DNA of 64,000 bases from Chlamydoabsidia padenii (GCA_025330725.1 JAIWND010000036.1:126501-190500); one strand, 5' to 3'; shown: positions 1-10,528, counted from the first letter of the stretch. The notes: generated by a model not told the origin, from the sequence alone. Made by a program: numbers and translations.

Positions 1-509
1 TTACCGCGGGTCGTTCGGGAAAACGTCGTACAAGTTCGTTTAAGAATTCCTTGGTGCCAATTTGGAGGTGGAATGGATACCCACAGTTCTTTACACAGTT
101 ATCCAATAACTATACCACCAACCCCGTAAATAATAAAATCCATTTTTTTGTTGTTGTTGTTGTGAGGGCTTACCGTTAAAGCTAACATGGCTTGGTTAAT
201 GTTTTTGCTGTTGACAATACGCACAATGGCAGTGGCGGCTTCCCTAGGACTATAAGAGAAAGAGAAGGGTGAGATTGGTATATCAAATGAGAAAATATAA
301 AGTGACTTACGCATTTCCTTGTTTCTTGTTGATCATTTCACATATTTCAAGATTGAGAGCGAGGTCTGGTTCATAACGTGCAGGACTGCACGCACCATCT
401 AGATATGATACATGTAAGAGCATTGGTTAGTATATATATATATATATATATATGTGAGGCAAGTAGTTTTTCTAGTTTTACCTATGAATTCTTGTAATGG
501 TAATGACAT
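1..509 (-). CDS. GGA-family VHS-domain clathrin adaptor, 5' part only
   Basis: Sequence shows four exons on the minus strand: 482-509, 311-398, 174-249 and from 109 down to about 5, where a GCG|GTAA donor is likely. Reading phase is kept across all junctions. The spliced start runs MSLPLQEFI, then a VHS domain with ALNLEICEMINKKQGNA, PREAATAIVRIVNSKN, LLDNCVKNCGYPFHLQ and KEFLNELVRRFPERP. These blocks match the VHS domain of yeast Gga1/Gga2. Family knowledge: GGA proteins are monomeric adaptors that sort cargo at the trans-Golgi to endosomes, binding Arf-GTP, ubiquitin and clathrin through GAT, hinge and GAE regions. Those regions lie outside the window. Vps27 or Hse1 also carry VHS domains, but the CVKNCGYPFHLQI and FLNELVRRFPE blocks favour GGA. 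It is head-to-head with the DSC3 gene, 225 bp between start codons. Confidence 0.83.
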
Positions 510-636
510 TATACTATTACCTCGTTCCCTCCCCAAACGAATAAAAAAAAAAAGGAAAAGGAGCAAGGGAAATTCCACCATGGAAGGATGTTGAAATACA
601 ACTATTCATTTCTGATTGGCTAGTTATCCACTGGAA

Positions 637-650
637 GCGGGATTTAAAAT
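637..650 (+). promoter_or_regulatory. GCGGGATTTGAAA-type promoter motif, GGA/DSC3 divergent promoter
   Basis: GCGGGATTTAAAAT lies between the divergent GGA (ATG at 509) and DSC3 (ATG at 735) start codons, 85 bp before DSC3. It is one instance of a motif that recurs in this window; function is inferred from position only. Confidence 0.5.
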
Positions 651-734
651 GATATACCACTAAAACCAATTTTGCTAAGCGGGCAAGAGGATCCTCTTTT
701 CCTAGTTCGACTTCTCTCTCCCTTATTTGACTTG

Positions 735-1660
735 ATGACCTATCCGGGTAACAATACTGATATCTTAATACACATACGCTGGTCTGAAGGTGCCGATCTT
801 TCCTTCACCGTATCTCCTTTTTTAGACACACCTGGTACTTTAAAAGACCATGTAATGAATACTATTAACATTGAAACTGACTACTGTGAACTGACGACTT
901 TTTTATTTATTTATTTATCACATGCGATCCTGATTGATAGATATATCAAGCATCGCCACACACATTAAATAAAAAGTTGCGACTAATCTACAATGGTAAA
1001 ATCTTGGACAATGATATGAAACCACTCGTTGTATATGGACTACGAACATCAGGGGCGTTTATTCATTGTGTGGTATCTGAACATGTATCCTACACCAAGG
1101 TAAGGGTTTTTATTATGTTTGGACTGGTGACTGATTAAAAATGCTTTGTGACACCTAGACCACGAAAAAAGCAACCAAGACGACAGGATTCGATCGATTA
1201 GTTGCTTCTGGTTTCAATCAAGAAGAAATCCGTAGTATCCGGACACAATTCCATCGTATGCATCACACAGCTTATGATGGTCAAGGTAAAGAAGGTGATA
1301 AACATACTTTTGGTCAAACTCATCTGATTGTTTTCGTATATCTATAGAACCGACGGAACAGTTACAGCAATTGGAAGAACAATGGATGGATGAAACTGGG
1401 GAAACAGTGCCAGAAGGAAGTAAGTCAAAAAAAGGAAAAGAAGAAGGAACTAGGTGGTATCAACATACTCATTTTTGGTTGTTTTAGGTTTACAAGGTAC
1501 TTACAAGGAAATGTTATGGGGATTGATTCTCGGTTTCTTCTTGGGTATTCTTTGCATATTCTGGGTTCGAGAATCCGTGTTTACTCGGCGACATCAATTA
1601 GGCATTATGGTGGGCATGTTTATTAATATCACATTTGGTTATATGCATGTTTATCATTAA
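735..1660 (+). CDS. dsc3: DSC E3 ubiquitin ligase complex subunit 3 (ubiquitin-like domain, two membrane segments)
   Basis: Five exons in phase: 735-851, 941-1099, 1159-1285, 1348-1419, 1488-1660, giving 215 aa. Residues about 10-90 form a ubiquitin-like domain (ILIHIRWSEGADLSF, then KKLRLIYNGKILDND and FIHCVVSEH). The middle has GFDRLVASGFNQEEIRSIR and LEEQWMDETGE, typical of the DUF2407 C-terminal region. Two hydrophobic helices follow (LWGLILGFFLGILCIFWV and LGIMVGMFINITFGYM). Family knowledge: Dsc3 is part of the Golgi/endosomal DSC ubiquitin ligase that in fission yeast activates SREBP and in budding yeast degrades orphan membrane proteins. The start chosen is the first ATG in frame with the ubiquitin fold. 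The first intron acceptor at 940 was chosen because it restores the expected sequence between the domain strands. Confidence 0.87.
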
Positions 1661-1924
1661 ACTTGTTTATATATAGTATCCCCTTCCCCTTCCCTCTTCC
1701 TCCTCTTTAGTGTCTTGCAATACTCAATATCTTTTTATAATAAAAAAAAAAACTCCCCATTTGTACAGTCTGTGTAGGATTCATGCTGTGGAAATAGTGA
1801 TCTCTTATAACCATTGTCTTTGATTGTGTTACTACTTTTGTAAAACAAACAAAAACTACCCCATACACACCTACCTGTCAAATGCTCAAAAAGACAAGTA
1901 ATTAGGTTTACTTTTGAGGGGGTA

Positions 1925-1937
1925 TATTTAAATCCCG
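1925..1937 (-). promoter_or_regulatory. promoter motif upstream of coactosin
   Basis: TATTTAAATCCCG (reverse orientation of the recurring CGGGATTTAAA motif) ends 112 bp before the coactosin ATG at 2050. Function is inferred from position. Confidence 0.45.
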
Positions 1938-2049
1938 ATAATGGACTTTTTCCAACTTGCTTTTTTTTCTTTTTTTTCGGTCGGGTCATCTCTTTTCTTC
2001 ATCTTTTTTAATTCTATACCACCCCTTACTACTACAATTGTATTTCAAC

Positions 2050-2611
2050 ATGTCCTTGATTGTAAATGATCCAGCCATTGCCGACCTCTATGAAGATGTG
2101 CGTGATGACAAGACCGAAACCAATTGGGCCTTTTTTGATTTTGCTTCTGGCAAACCTGACCGTCTCAAGGTGGGTGGATCTGGTACTGGTGGATTCGACG
2201 AGTTTTTGGCTCACCTTCAATCTGATGTGGCAGGCTGGGGTTATGTCCGATTGAACCTTAGCAATGACGAGTAAGTAAATAATACTTTGGTGATGATATA
2301 ACTTAATAGGTTAAAAAACAAAATAGATACTCGCTTCGTGTCAAGTTTATCCTGGTGCCTTGGTGTGGGTAAGTCGGATACTTCTTTTTTTTATTTTTGG
2401 GAGAGCACTAACCTGTCTCTGTAGTGAATCAGTAGGTGTGATGCGACGGGCTAAACTTGGTATTCAAATTGCTGATGTCAAGAGTATTATCCGTAACTAT
2501 CATATTGAAGTCCCTGCTTCTCATTTGTCTGAACTGGATGAAAAGGATATTATGACCAAGCTACGAAAAGCCAATGGTGCCAATTACGATCGACAACTTA
2601 GTAACTACTGA
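2050..2611 (+). CDS. Coactosin-like ADF-homology actin-binding protein
   Basis: Three exons: 2050-2270, 2327-2368 and 2425-2611, giving 149 aa. The protein is a single ADF-homology domain: IADLYEDVRDDKTETNWAFF, VAGWGYVRLNLSNDEY, RVKFILVPWCGESVGVMRRA, and a C-terminal IADVKSIIRNYHIEVPAS. The WCGESVGVMRRAK block, split by the short 42-nt exon, is the coactosin/Abp1 version rather than cofilin. Family knowledge: coactosins bind F-actin sides and antagonise capping in the cytoplasm. Length is normal for the family (about 140-150 aa). An in-frame upstream extension of the ORF is hydrophobic and unlike the family, so the ATG at 2050 is preferred. Confidence 0.9.
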
Positions 2612-2754
2612 TGGAAAAAGTAATAGTTTTTAGAGTAGATCTCCTTTTAACATAATCAATTATAACCAATAAAAAAAAAAAAGTGTTGCCACTGTCTTTA
2701 TTCACCTCTTTACTATGTAGATCATACCCCTGTTGGATTTCATTGTCCGTTAAG

Positions 2755-2770
2755 TCGGGATTTTAAAATA
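2755..2770 (+). promoter_or_regulatory. promoter motif upstream of the 2H-like gene
   Basis: TCGGGATTTTAAAATA lies 73 bp before the ATG at 2843. It is a member of the recurring motif family; function inferred. Confidence 0.45.
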
Positions 2771-2842
2771 CTATACTTCTCCAGGAAGGTCTATTTTTTT
2801 TTTTTTTTCTTTTGGCTTTACATGTACTATTGATTCCTTGCC

Positions 2843-3412
2843 ATGCATGAGCTCATTGTATACCTTGAACCTACCCCGGGGTCTTCCTTGAGACAATGTC
2901 TTGACTACTTTTTAACCGAAACTGCACCCAAATGTTACCCGTCCACTGCCACCAAGTACCCACCTCATATCAGTGTGACAGGGTTCTTCAAGGTAGACAT
3001 GGAGACCGAGATCGACTCTATTATTGCCGCCTATAATCGGATACATGTCGTCACCAAGCCTACGATTGATTTGACACCTTTCCTTGCCCACCACCACCTC
3101 CTACTCCCGGTACAAGTCCCGACAGACTACCATACTTTATTAAACCCACTCCAAATCCGACCGAAACGCATGGATCATCTTAGTTTGGCATATTGGGATG
3201 AACCACTGGCAACCGTGGCCGAGACAGACGCTTGGCTGGACTGGTGCCATGGCCCAGGTATGGAAAAAATGAAACAAGACCTTCGGGAAAAACTATTGTC
3301 GGTCGTCGGTGACACCATCGATTGGGATATTGTACTTTATGAACGTACCCATCATGGTATTCATACTGGTGAGAGGCATCAGTTTTTACAACTTGCTCGG
3401 TGGTCCATTTAG
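2843..3412 (+). CDS. 2H-phosphoesterase-like protein, intronless
   Basis: A single exon encodes 189 aa. Two H-x-S/T-type motifs are visible, PHISVTGFF (His about 42) and DHLSLAYWDEP (His about 112), spaced and placed as in the 2H phosphoesterase superfamily, whose members cleave 2',3'-cyclic or oligoadenylate-type phosphodiesters. The two HxS motifs are seen directly; the family assignment is inference and no substrate can be given. The C-terminus (IDWDIVLYERTHHG) fits a closing beta strand of such a domain. It has no introns, unlike most neighbours. It lies between coactosin and coproporphyrinogen oxidase on the same strand, with no functional link evident. Confidence 0.65.
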   Translation: MHELIVYLEPTPGSSLRQCLDYFLTETAPKCYPSTATKYPPHISVTGFFKVDMETEIDSIIAAYNRIHVVTKPTIDLTPFLAHHHLLLPVQVPTDYHTLLNPLQIRPKRMDHLSLAYWDEPLATVAETDAWLDWCHGPGMEKMKQDLREKLLSVVGDTIDWDIVLYERTHHGIHTGERHQFLQLARWSI

Positions 3413-3446
3413 CATGAATGATCCAATAAAGATTTGCCCTTGTCAG

Positions 3447-3460
3447 AATTCAAATCCCGC
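3447..3460 (-). promoter_or_regulatory. promoter motif upstream of coproporphyrinogen oxidase
   Basis: AATTCAAATCCCGC, reverse orientation of GCGGGATTTGAATT, ends 109 bp before the ATG at 3570. It is one of the best matches to the recurring motif. Confidence 0.5.
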
Positions 3461-3569
3461 TGGCACTTTCATTCCCACCCTTTCGTAATTTATTTTTTAT
3501 GTTGTCATTTTTTTTTTCTCTTCTTCTTCTTTCACTCTCTTTTTTAAAAATAAACTTCTTTTTTACATC

Positions 3570-3667
3570 ATGATTACGCGCTCCCTCCGATCGGCATCCA
3601 CTTTATGTAAGTAACAACATGTCTTATAGCTTGTTTCCCCAACTGTAATTAATCCACTCCTTTGATT

Positions 3668-3717
<50 letters not shown>

Positions 3718-5107
3718 TATCTAGTACGATCTGCAAACCGCTCCTTATCTTCTCGTGGACTCCAAACGTAAGAGTGTGTGTGGATGGTTTGTGACATTAT
3801 GAATGCTCATCCATTAGTTGTTATGATTTAGGACTCCTCGTTTTTACTCAACTGCTCAAACTGCTGGTGCTTCTGAATCTTTTAGGCGATCCAAGTATGG
3901 TGTATATGCTGCTGCCACTCTTGCTTCCACTGCTCTTGCCTCTGTCTATATGGCCGATGAAGTAGGTATTCTGACAAGGAAAAAAAAGAAAACCCAACTC
4001 AATCTTTTCTTTTTTTAAAAAATGACATTAGACTCACTGTGATGCTGCCAAGGATGATAAACAACGAGTAAGTCATAAGAAACAATAAAATGTAACACAC
4101 GGAACTAGACTAAATATCCTCTTTTTTTTTTTTTTTTTTCTTAGCGCACGGAAGGACCTATCACGGACAGCGATCCTATGCGACTTCGTATGGAGGCATT
4201 TGTAAAAGGACTTCAAAACCGTATTGTGAACGATATCGAACAATTGGATGGTAAACCATTTAATCGGACGACATGGCAACGACAAGAAGGTGGTGAAGGC
4301 ATTACCTGCGTACTTCAAGACGGCAATCTATTCGAAAAAGCAGGTGTGGGCATCTCAATTGTGTATGGACAACTTCCCAAGGCGGCGGTGGAACAAATGC
4401 GCCATGACCGGGGCAAAGACATCTCGGCGGATGGACCAGTCCCCTTCTTTGCCGCTGGTATCTCTCTGGTCATCCACCCTCGTAATCCCAATGCCCCTAC
4501 CGTCCACATGAACTATCGTTACTTTGAAATCGAAAACGAAGATGGCAGTCCCAAGATGTGGTGGTTTGGTGGCGGCTCTGACTTGACCCCAAGCTATCTG
4601 TTTGAAGACGACTGTATCCATTTCCATCAAGTCCTCAAGGATGGCTGCGACAAGTACGACAAGCGATACTATGCCAACTTTAAGCAATGGTGTGACAAGT
4701 ACTTTTACAACAAGCATCGTGGGGAATCTCGTGGGATTGGTGGCATCTTCTTTGACGACCTCGACGACAAGCCTGCCGATGAAGTGTTTAGCTTTGTCAA
4801 GGAAATGGGCAATCGATTCACTCAATCCTATCTTCCCATTGTCAAGAAACGCATGAACATGAAGTTTACGCCTGAAATGAAGGACTGGCAGCAGATTCGT
4901 CGGGGTCGTTATGTCGAATTCAACTTGGTGTGGGATCGTGGTACCAAATTTGGATTACAGACTCCTGGCGCTCGAATCGAAGCTATCCTCATGTCTTTGC
5001 CTTTGACTGCTCGTTGGGAATATATGAATGAAGTCGAACCTGGATCTGCTGAAGAAAACTTGGAAGAAGTACTCAAGAACCCTGTGGATTGGATCCCTTT
5101 GGATTAA
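3570..5107 (+). CDS. hem13: Oxygen-dependent coproporphyrinogen-III oxidase with N-terminal leader
   Basis: Five exons: 3570-3606, 3725-3767, 3832-3961, 4032-4067 and 4145-5107, giving 402 aa. It converts coproporphyrinogen III to protoporphyrinogen IX in heme synthesis. Family signatures include TWQRQEGGEGITCVLQDG, APTVHMNYRYFEIENEDG, WWFGGGSDLTPSYL and the C-terminal SLPLTARWEYMNE. The first about 80 residues are extra: an Arg/Ser-rich start (MITRSLRSAS, RSANRSLSSRG) followed by a hydrophobic Ala-rich helix. This looks like a mitochondrial presequence with a sorting helix, as in animal CPOX; the yeast enzyme is cytosolic and lacks it. Mitochondrial location is inferred. Intron 1 carries a 47-nt T run. 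Confidence 0.95.
3670..3716 (+). repeat. 47-nt poly-T tract in hem13 intron 1
   Basis: An uninterrupted run of T lies just before the intron 1 acceptor (exon 2 begins at 3725). It may act as an over-extended polypyrimidine tract. Its exact length in an assembly is unreliable. Confidence 0.9.
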
Positions 5108-5152
5108 ATTAGATTTTATTTGCTCTTTAGTTTTTTATAAACATATAGCTTA

Positions 5153-5183
<31 letters not shown>

Positions 5184-5280
5184 CTATATATCAATAAATA
5201 TCAATTTGTCATTCTCTTACAAATATGTAACATACTGGAGAAACTGGGTGGTGAATGGGGAAGATAGTCTTGTGCCAGAT

Positions 5281-5965
5281 TAAAACGATCTTGAGGCTAT
5301 ACTGCTCCATACAAGGGACTTGGTACAATGGCTATTATGTAAACTTTGTTGGAAATAGGCTAAGGAGTGCACATGGTCACTTTTGTCATTAGCATCACTT
5401 GTCCATTAAGCTAGTAGAGCACTCTTAAGATTCCAGGCGAGAATAAGCGGGTTTTGAATCAAGTTTTTTCTTGTGTGTCAATTTTCATAAAAGTCAGGTT
5501 AAAACGATCTTGAGGCTATATTGCTCCATACAGTGGACTTGGTACATTGGCCATTATGTAAACTTTATTGGAAATAGGCTAAGGAGCGCACATGGTCACT
5601 TTTGTCATTAGCATCACTTGTCCATTAAGCTAGTAGAGCACTCTCAAGATTCAAGGCGAGAGTAAGCGGGATTTGAATCAAGTTTTATCTTGTGTGTCAA
5701 TTTTCATTCTGCAACTTTTTTTACAAAAGTCAGGTTAAAACGATCATGAGGCTATATCACTCCATACAGTGGACTTGGTACATTGGCCATTATATAGACT
5801 TTGTTGGAAGTAGGTAAAGGAATGCTCTTGGTGACTTTGGTCTTGAGCATCACTTGTCCATTGAGGCAGTAGAGCTCTCCCAAGATTCAAGGCGAGGGTA
5901 AGGGGGTGTTGAATTAAGTTTGTTCTCTTCTGTCTACATTCTTATTTTTTTTTTTTACAGAAGTG
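5281..5965 (+). repeat. Three tandem tRNA-like repeat units (219 and 236 bp periods)
   Basis: Three diverged copies each start with TAAAACGATC (5281, 5500, 5736). Each holds a segment resembling a tRNA body: in copy 2, TTAAGCTAGTAGAGCA (5625-5640, A-box-like), CTCTC paired with GAGAG (5641-5645 with 5658-5662) and GCGGGATTTGAATC (about 5666-5679, B-box-like). No acceptor stem closes the fold and the T-stem is not paired, so these are not functional tRNA genes. A tRNA-derived SINE or decayed tRNA array is possible. Confidence 0.6.
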
Positions 5966-6052
5966 AAAAACTGTGGCGTGTCTATGACTTAAAAAAGAGG
6001 TCAATTCAGTATAACATCAAAGCCGAACTTTATACTAAAGACCCTTACCATA

Positions 6053-6110
6053 GGGTCGGCGACCCCTTTTCCGTAAAAAGGTAAGTTAGAGAAAGAAACC
6101 CAGTCTCTAA
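6053..6110 (+). other. Three consecutive short hairpins, possible structured RNA or site
   Basis: Three inverted repeats sit back to back: GGGTCG/CGACCC (6053-6058 with 6060-6065), CCTTTT/AAAAGG (6065-6070 with 6076-6081) and TTAGAGA/TCTCTAA (6086-6092 with 6104-6110). A weaker ACCC/GGGT pair precedes them at 6041-6056. No known RNA family is recognised. Confidence 0.4.
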
Positions 6111-6970
6111 TACGGCTAACGATCGGATCCGCTTGCGCGTGTACGTATGTATCCGGGTCGAAGTTAAGGCTTATTACCAGACATGCATGAATAATGTGCT
6201 TCTTCAGTAATTAGAGTGTACTTTTATTAAAAGATTCCTTGCATAATAGATTTTTTCCTTTTTCAGTACCGGTTATTCTAAACGCCGCATTTGAACCAAA
6301 AGGACCTTGACAGGTTGACCCTTTTTTGTGACCTTTCAGTTGGTTTTTAAAACCTACCTTTTTAGAATGTACCAAAAGCGGTGAAAACTTACATTTTCAC
6401 AATGGACAGGGTGATAGATCACGTGGCGGGGAGACTATATTAAAACGGAGTGCTGACAGACCACTCAAGTACGTAACACAGAAAAAAAAAAAAAAGGAGA
6501 CGAGTCATTTGGACTGATGCATGAATGATACATGGACTGACTGCAAATAGTTACATTGAAATACCTTTTTCTCCCTAAAAAACTATCTCATCACACATTT
6601 AATTTACAGCTTAGGTGTGGTAAAAGATTCGGGTGATCAAATCTCAGCCATGCATTCTCCAGTGACAATGATCTTTTCTATTTTCACCTTTCTACTTACT
6701 CTACTTGGTTATTCCATTCCATAATTAATCCAACTCTACATTGATTTGAAAAGCAACCCTAGTGATTCCCCATTTTTACATTTTTGATATGCTGTCTTTT
6801 TATTGACACGACGCTGAATAAATAAGCGTCCCGCTCTTTTTTTATTTTAATTTTTTAACCTTTTCTTCTTCTTCTTTTTTAATTTTTATTGTTTGGGTGT
6901 GCGTATCTCTCTTACAATCACACTTTTTTATCCGAATCCAATATCGGTAAAGCTTAACGATCACTACACG

Positions 6971-8699
6971 ATGACTCTACAAGAAGATGCGACTCGTCCA
7001 TCTCAACAACAGCAACAACAGAATGACCAACCACTTTATTCTCAACAGCAACAGAATGATCAATCTCTTTATTCTCAACCACAACAGAGTGGCCAGTCTC
7101 TGCAACCTCAAAATCAACAGAGGGACCAGTCTCTTCAACCTCAACAAAGGGTCTTGTCTGGTAATCGCGCGGCTGTAAGTGTATCTAATCTACTAATGAC
7201 CTGAATTAACTTGTAATAATGAACTCTCCATTACTTTTATTGATTATTAGATGGAACCTCTTTATGAACAATTACTTCAGCAAACATTCTCAGATAGTCA
7301 CTCGGCGGTGGACTTTTGTCGTCATGCGTGTGCGCAATTTGGATTCACTGTTAAACAAGAAGCCAGTGCCAACAAGGTAAACGTCGCTACCCCCCCAAAA
7401 AGGAAACCCGAAACTAATATCAACCTTCTCTTTCTCTTTCTCTCTCTTTATTTTCTTTACTAGAATATCTATGTCTATTGCTCTCGTGAAGGACTTCCAG
7501 ATTCCCAACGCAAACCAAAACTTGCCCCTCAACGTAAACGACCCTCCAAACGGTGTGATTGCCGATGGCGCGTGGTACTCTCAGAAAATGCCAATGGACT
7601 ATGGGAATTCCGTAAATCATCCAACACTACCGCCTACGAACATAATCACGACATGATGGATCCTCAGGAAATGATCAAGACATGGCCTGCTCAAGTAAAT
7701 CAACGCATCATCCAACTGGCACGCCAACGACTTCAAACTCATGAAATACGTGATCTCATCAAACAACAATTTCCCAACATTTCCTGGAACGAACGACGGT
7801 TTTACAACAGATTGGCAGAGGAACGAAAACGAATCAAGCAAAGAGATGTCGTGCAGCGGACACAACGATTATTGTATCTATCCACTCACATTTGCTCGTT
7901 GGTGGCGGCGAATGAAGACTGGTTTGAAGACGTGGAGGCGACCATGGCACGGTTATTGGATCATTACTGTTACATGTCTCGTATGACATCCTCTCATAAT
8001 AAAGATGGTTTGGTGGATTTGTCTTTGGATCATATCACTATGGATTTGGATTCTCATTATCATTCTATGCGACTTCGGATAGCGGACAATATCAGTTTGG
8101 CATCTCCATCCGTGGTTTCCGATACTTCTTCAACAAGTGTGGGTCATATGGATGTGGATGAATCTCTGGGGGGCAAGAAACGTAAGTCCATGCAGTCCAC
8201 ATCTTCGTCGACTACTTCACTCTCACCTTCACCTTCACCATCACCTTCAACACATGTGATTCCATCATATCAGCCTACACAGCAACATTCACTATTAAAG
8301 GGCACTCATACTGTTTACGTGCCTCCTATGACATTGTTTGTACGACCACAGCGTTCTCGATCAATATCCGAATCACTACCTCAACCGCCATTCCTGCAGC
8401 AGCAGCGACAACAACAACGCTCATCATTAACGGAATCCTTGTCATCACCATCGAACATGATGGATATCACCAGTCCTCACCCTCACCAAACCATGTCATT
8501 CAACAGCACATCATTATACTCATCCACTTTACACCGATCATTACAACAATCAAAACAAAAACAATCTTCAGCTCATCAACAACAAACCTCCAGTCCGTTT
8601 TTTATGACCTCGACATCTTATCATCCTCCTCTTAGCAGCATGTCTTTAACACAACCATCCACTCATGGGCATCCATTTGATCCACATTATTCCAGCAAT

Positions 8700-8735
<36 letters not shown>

Positions 8736-9116
8736 ATAGATTCCTTATTTGAGCGTCCGCCGCCGATGGGAGGCATAGTGACCGAACAGTATACCAAGAT
8801 TGCCAACCAACAACAACAACAAGATATATTGGACCTAGCATCACATCAACAGCCGAAAAAAGGACTCGACTCGGCTGACAACATGTCTCCTCATCGTATA
8901 TTCTTCATGTATCCTCCCGGCTCTTCTGCAGCATCTGGCAATCCTTCTACACCTTCTGTGCCTTACCATCCTCATTATCACAACACCAAAGAATCTCTAT
9001 TTGATACTCAACAATCACAGCAACATTCACCTTTATTTGCCACGGAATCGTATCAAGTACCAAAACAACAAGAGCATCAAGGGAACTCTCCAGCTGGTGT
9101 GTTGTTAGATAATTAA
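6971..9116 (+). CDS. FAR1-type DNA-binding domain transcription factor, transposase-derived family
   Basis: Three exons: 6971-7174, 7251-7376 and 7464-9116, giving 660 aa. Exon 1 encodes a Gln-rich leader. Exons 2 and 3 encode a FAR1-like zinc-binding domain (about residues 75-170): AVDFCRHACAQFGFTVKQEA, IYVYCSREG, KRCDCRWRVVL, LWEFRK and AYEHNHD. These are the Cys-Cys-His-His positions of the WRKY-GCM1 superfamily. A helical region follows (LARQRLQTHEIRDLIKQQFP). The remaining 350 residues are Ser/Pro/Gln-rich with an Asn run near 8700-8733 and many SP sites. Family knowledge: FAR1 domains come from Mutator-like transposases and act as transcription factors. No transposase catalytic core is present here. 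Target genes are unknown. Confidence 0.75.
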
Positions 9117-9943
9117 TAGCATGTAGTTTACCTCCCCCCCCTGCTTAAATGATACTCCGATCTTCTATCTCTATACGGTACCTTGGTTCCATAGATTCTC
9201 CTTTTATATCACTGCCCCTTATTTGATCTATCCCCTTCTACTTGTATAGCTAATAATCAACTTAATAAATAATGCTTTAATCATCTTGTCTTTATCCATT
9301 GTTTATTACTATGTCGTTTTATATAGAGTCTATCGGGATGGATTGACTGGATTCATGCGAACCCCATGTTTGATAGCTGAACTGTCTTTCTCTCATCTGT
9401 CATGAGGCATGTCACTCAAGCAACATGCACTATGCGGACAAGAATTTACACTCCCCAGGGCGATTTGTAACTACTTGCATGCAGCTTGTAATGATTTTTT
9501 TAAAGGGGCTTCTCCATGTATGACAGGATGCTTGGCCACAATCAACTACGTAGACATAGAAAGCGCTTGTTCAGGGCGGATCACAAAAAGTTAAATTCCT
9601 ATTATGGGACATAACCACAAAAACGATTTTTTTTAAGATTGGTGGTTATATAGGCCGTGTGTCACCGCCGATACGCCGCACCACTTCCCAGCGGCAAAGT
9701 CTGGTAAACAGTATCAATACGATTGGAATAGTATAGTCTGAAACAATGATCCACTTGCACTAGTTTAAAATGATGTGTTTGCAAATATCTCATATCTTGA
9801 TCAGATCAAGAAAAGAGTTCACTTCGGGTAAATCGGATCCCGATTTGACGGGATTTTAAAAAGGTTACACACGTGGTATAAAAGATCAAGAAAAATGATT
9901 TTCTCTTTTCTCTCTCTCTCTCTCTATCTCTCATTCTTCAACA
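9117..9943. other. Spacer and promoter of the first MFS gene
   Basis: No gene is supported. Features seen are AATAAA-type signals for the FAR1 gene near 9260-9275, a GC-rich patch with repeated CCGCCGATACGCCGC-like sequence near 9666-9680, and the CGGGATTTTAAAA motif at 9848. A 61-codon open frame at 9409-9594 shows no protein-like features. Confidence 0.6.
9848..9862 (+). promoter_or_regulatory. promoter motif upstream of MFS gene 1
   Basis: ACGGGATTTTAAAAA lies 81 bp before the ATG at 9944 and belongs to the recurring motif family. A second CGGATCCCGATTTG copy lies just upstream at about 9832. Confidence 0.45.
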
Positions 9944-10484
9944 ATGCCGGAAGGATCTAAAATGGAATCACCTTCAGTCTCTAGTGCACCCGACGAAAAA
10001 ACCATAAAGGAAGATACGGAATTGGACAACAAGGGTCTTGGACGAAGAAAGTTTAAACGAGGCATGACCTTTTTTGCTCTTCAAGTGGCTTTATTTTTGG
10101 GTGCTTTGGATGGGTAAGGGGTATGCTCACTGGAACGACTTTATAACTTTTTTTTTTTACTTTTCTTTTAATAGTACCATTGTCAGTACCTGTCTTCCTC
10201 GGATTGGGACGGATTTCCAGGAATTCACTATCGCCTCTTGGGTGGCGACATCTTATATCTTGACCTTTGATGCCTTTCGTAAGTTTGATCTCGGAAAAAA
10301 AGGATAGATACTAATAGGATGTATTGTTTTATATAGAGCCTTTATTTGCAAAGTTCTCAGATATCTTTGGACGTAAATGGACTTTGATTACTGGGATTTG
10401 TATCTTCTTGTTGGGATCTTTACTTTGTGGGGTGGCAACAGTAAGTTGGAGGGGGTGCCAAAAAAAAAAGTGGGGTTGTTGTTT

Positions 10485-10528
<44 letters not shown>

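Larger units (their letters stand above)
5108..6970. other. Gene-free spacer with repeats and hairpins
   Basis: No coding region is supported between hem13 and the FAR1 gene. It holds a TA microsatellite (about 5158-5182), three tandem tRNA-like repeats (5281-5965) and a set of adjacent hairpins (6053-6110). Beyond 6200 only the promoter of the next gene is expected; no match to a known element is seen. Confidence 0.7.

Noticed and set aside
399..581. 60-codon minus frame upstream of GGA exon 1
   Set aside because: It reads through a TA microsatellite and the first intron; only its MSLPLQEFI part is used, as GGA exon 1.
4355..4825. 156-codon minus-strand frame inside coproporphyrinogen oxidase
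   Set aside because: Antisense shadow of conserved coding sequence.
5625..5690. Functional tRNA gene
   Set aside because: No acceptor stem and no paired T-stem; only A/B-box-like blocks and one arm remain.
5281..5965. CRISPR-like array
   Set aside because: Units are about 220-236 bp with full-length similarity and no unique spacers; the organism is a fungus.
9409..9594. 61-codon plus frame between the FAR1 and MFS genes
   Set aside because: No similarity, no splice partners, and it lies between a polyadenylation-like signal and a promoter.
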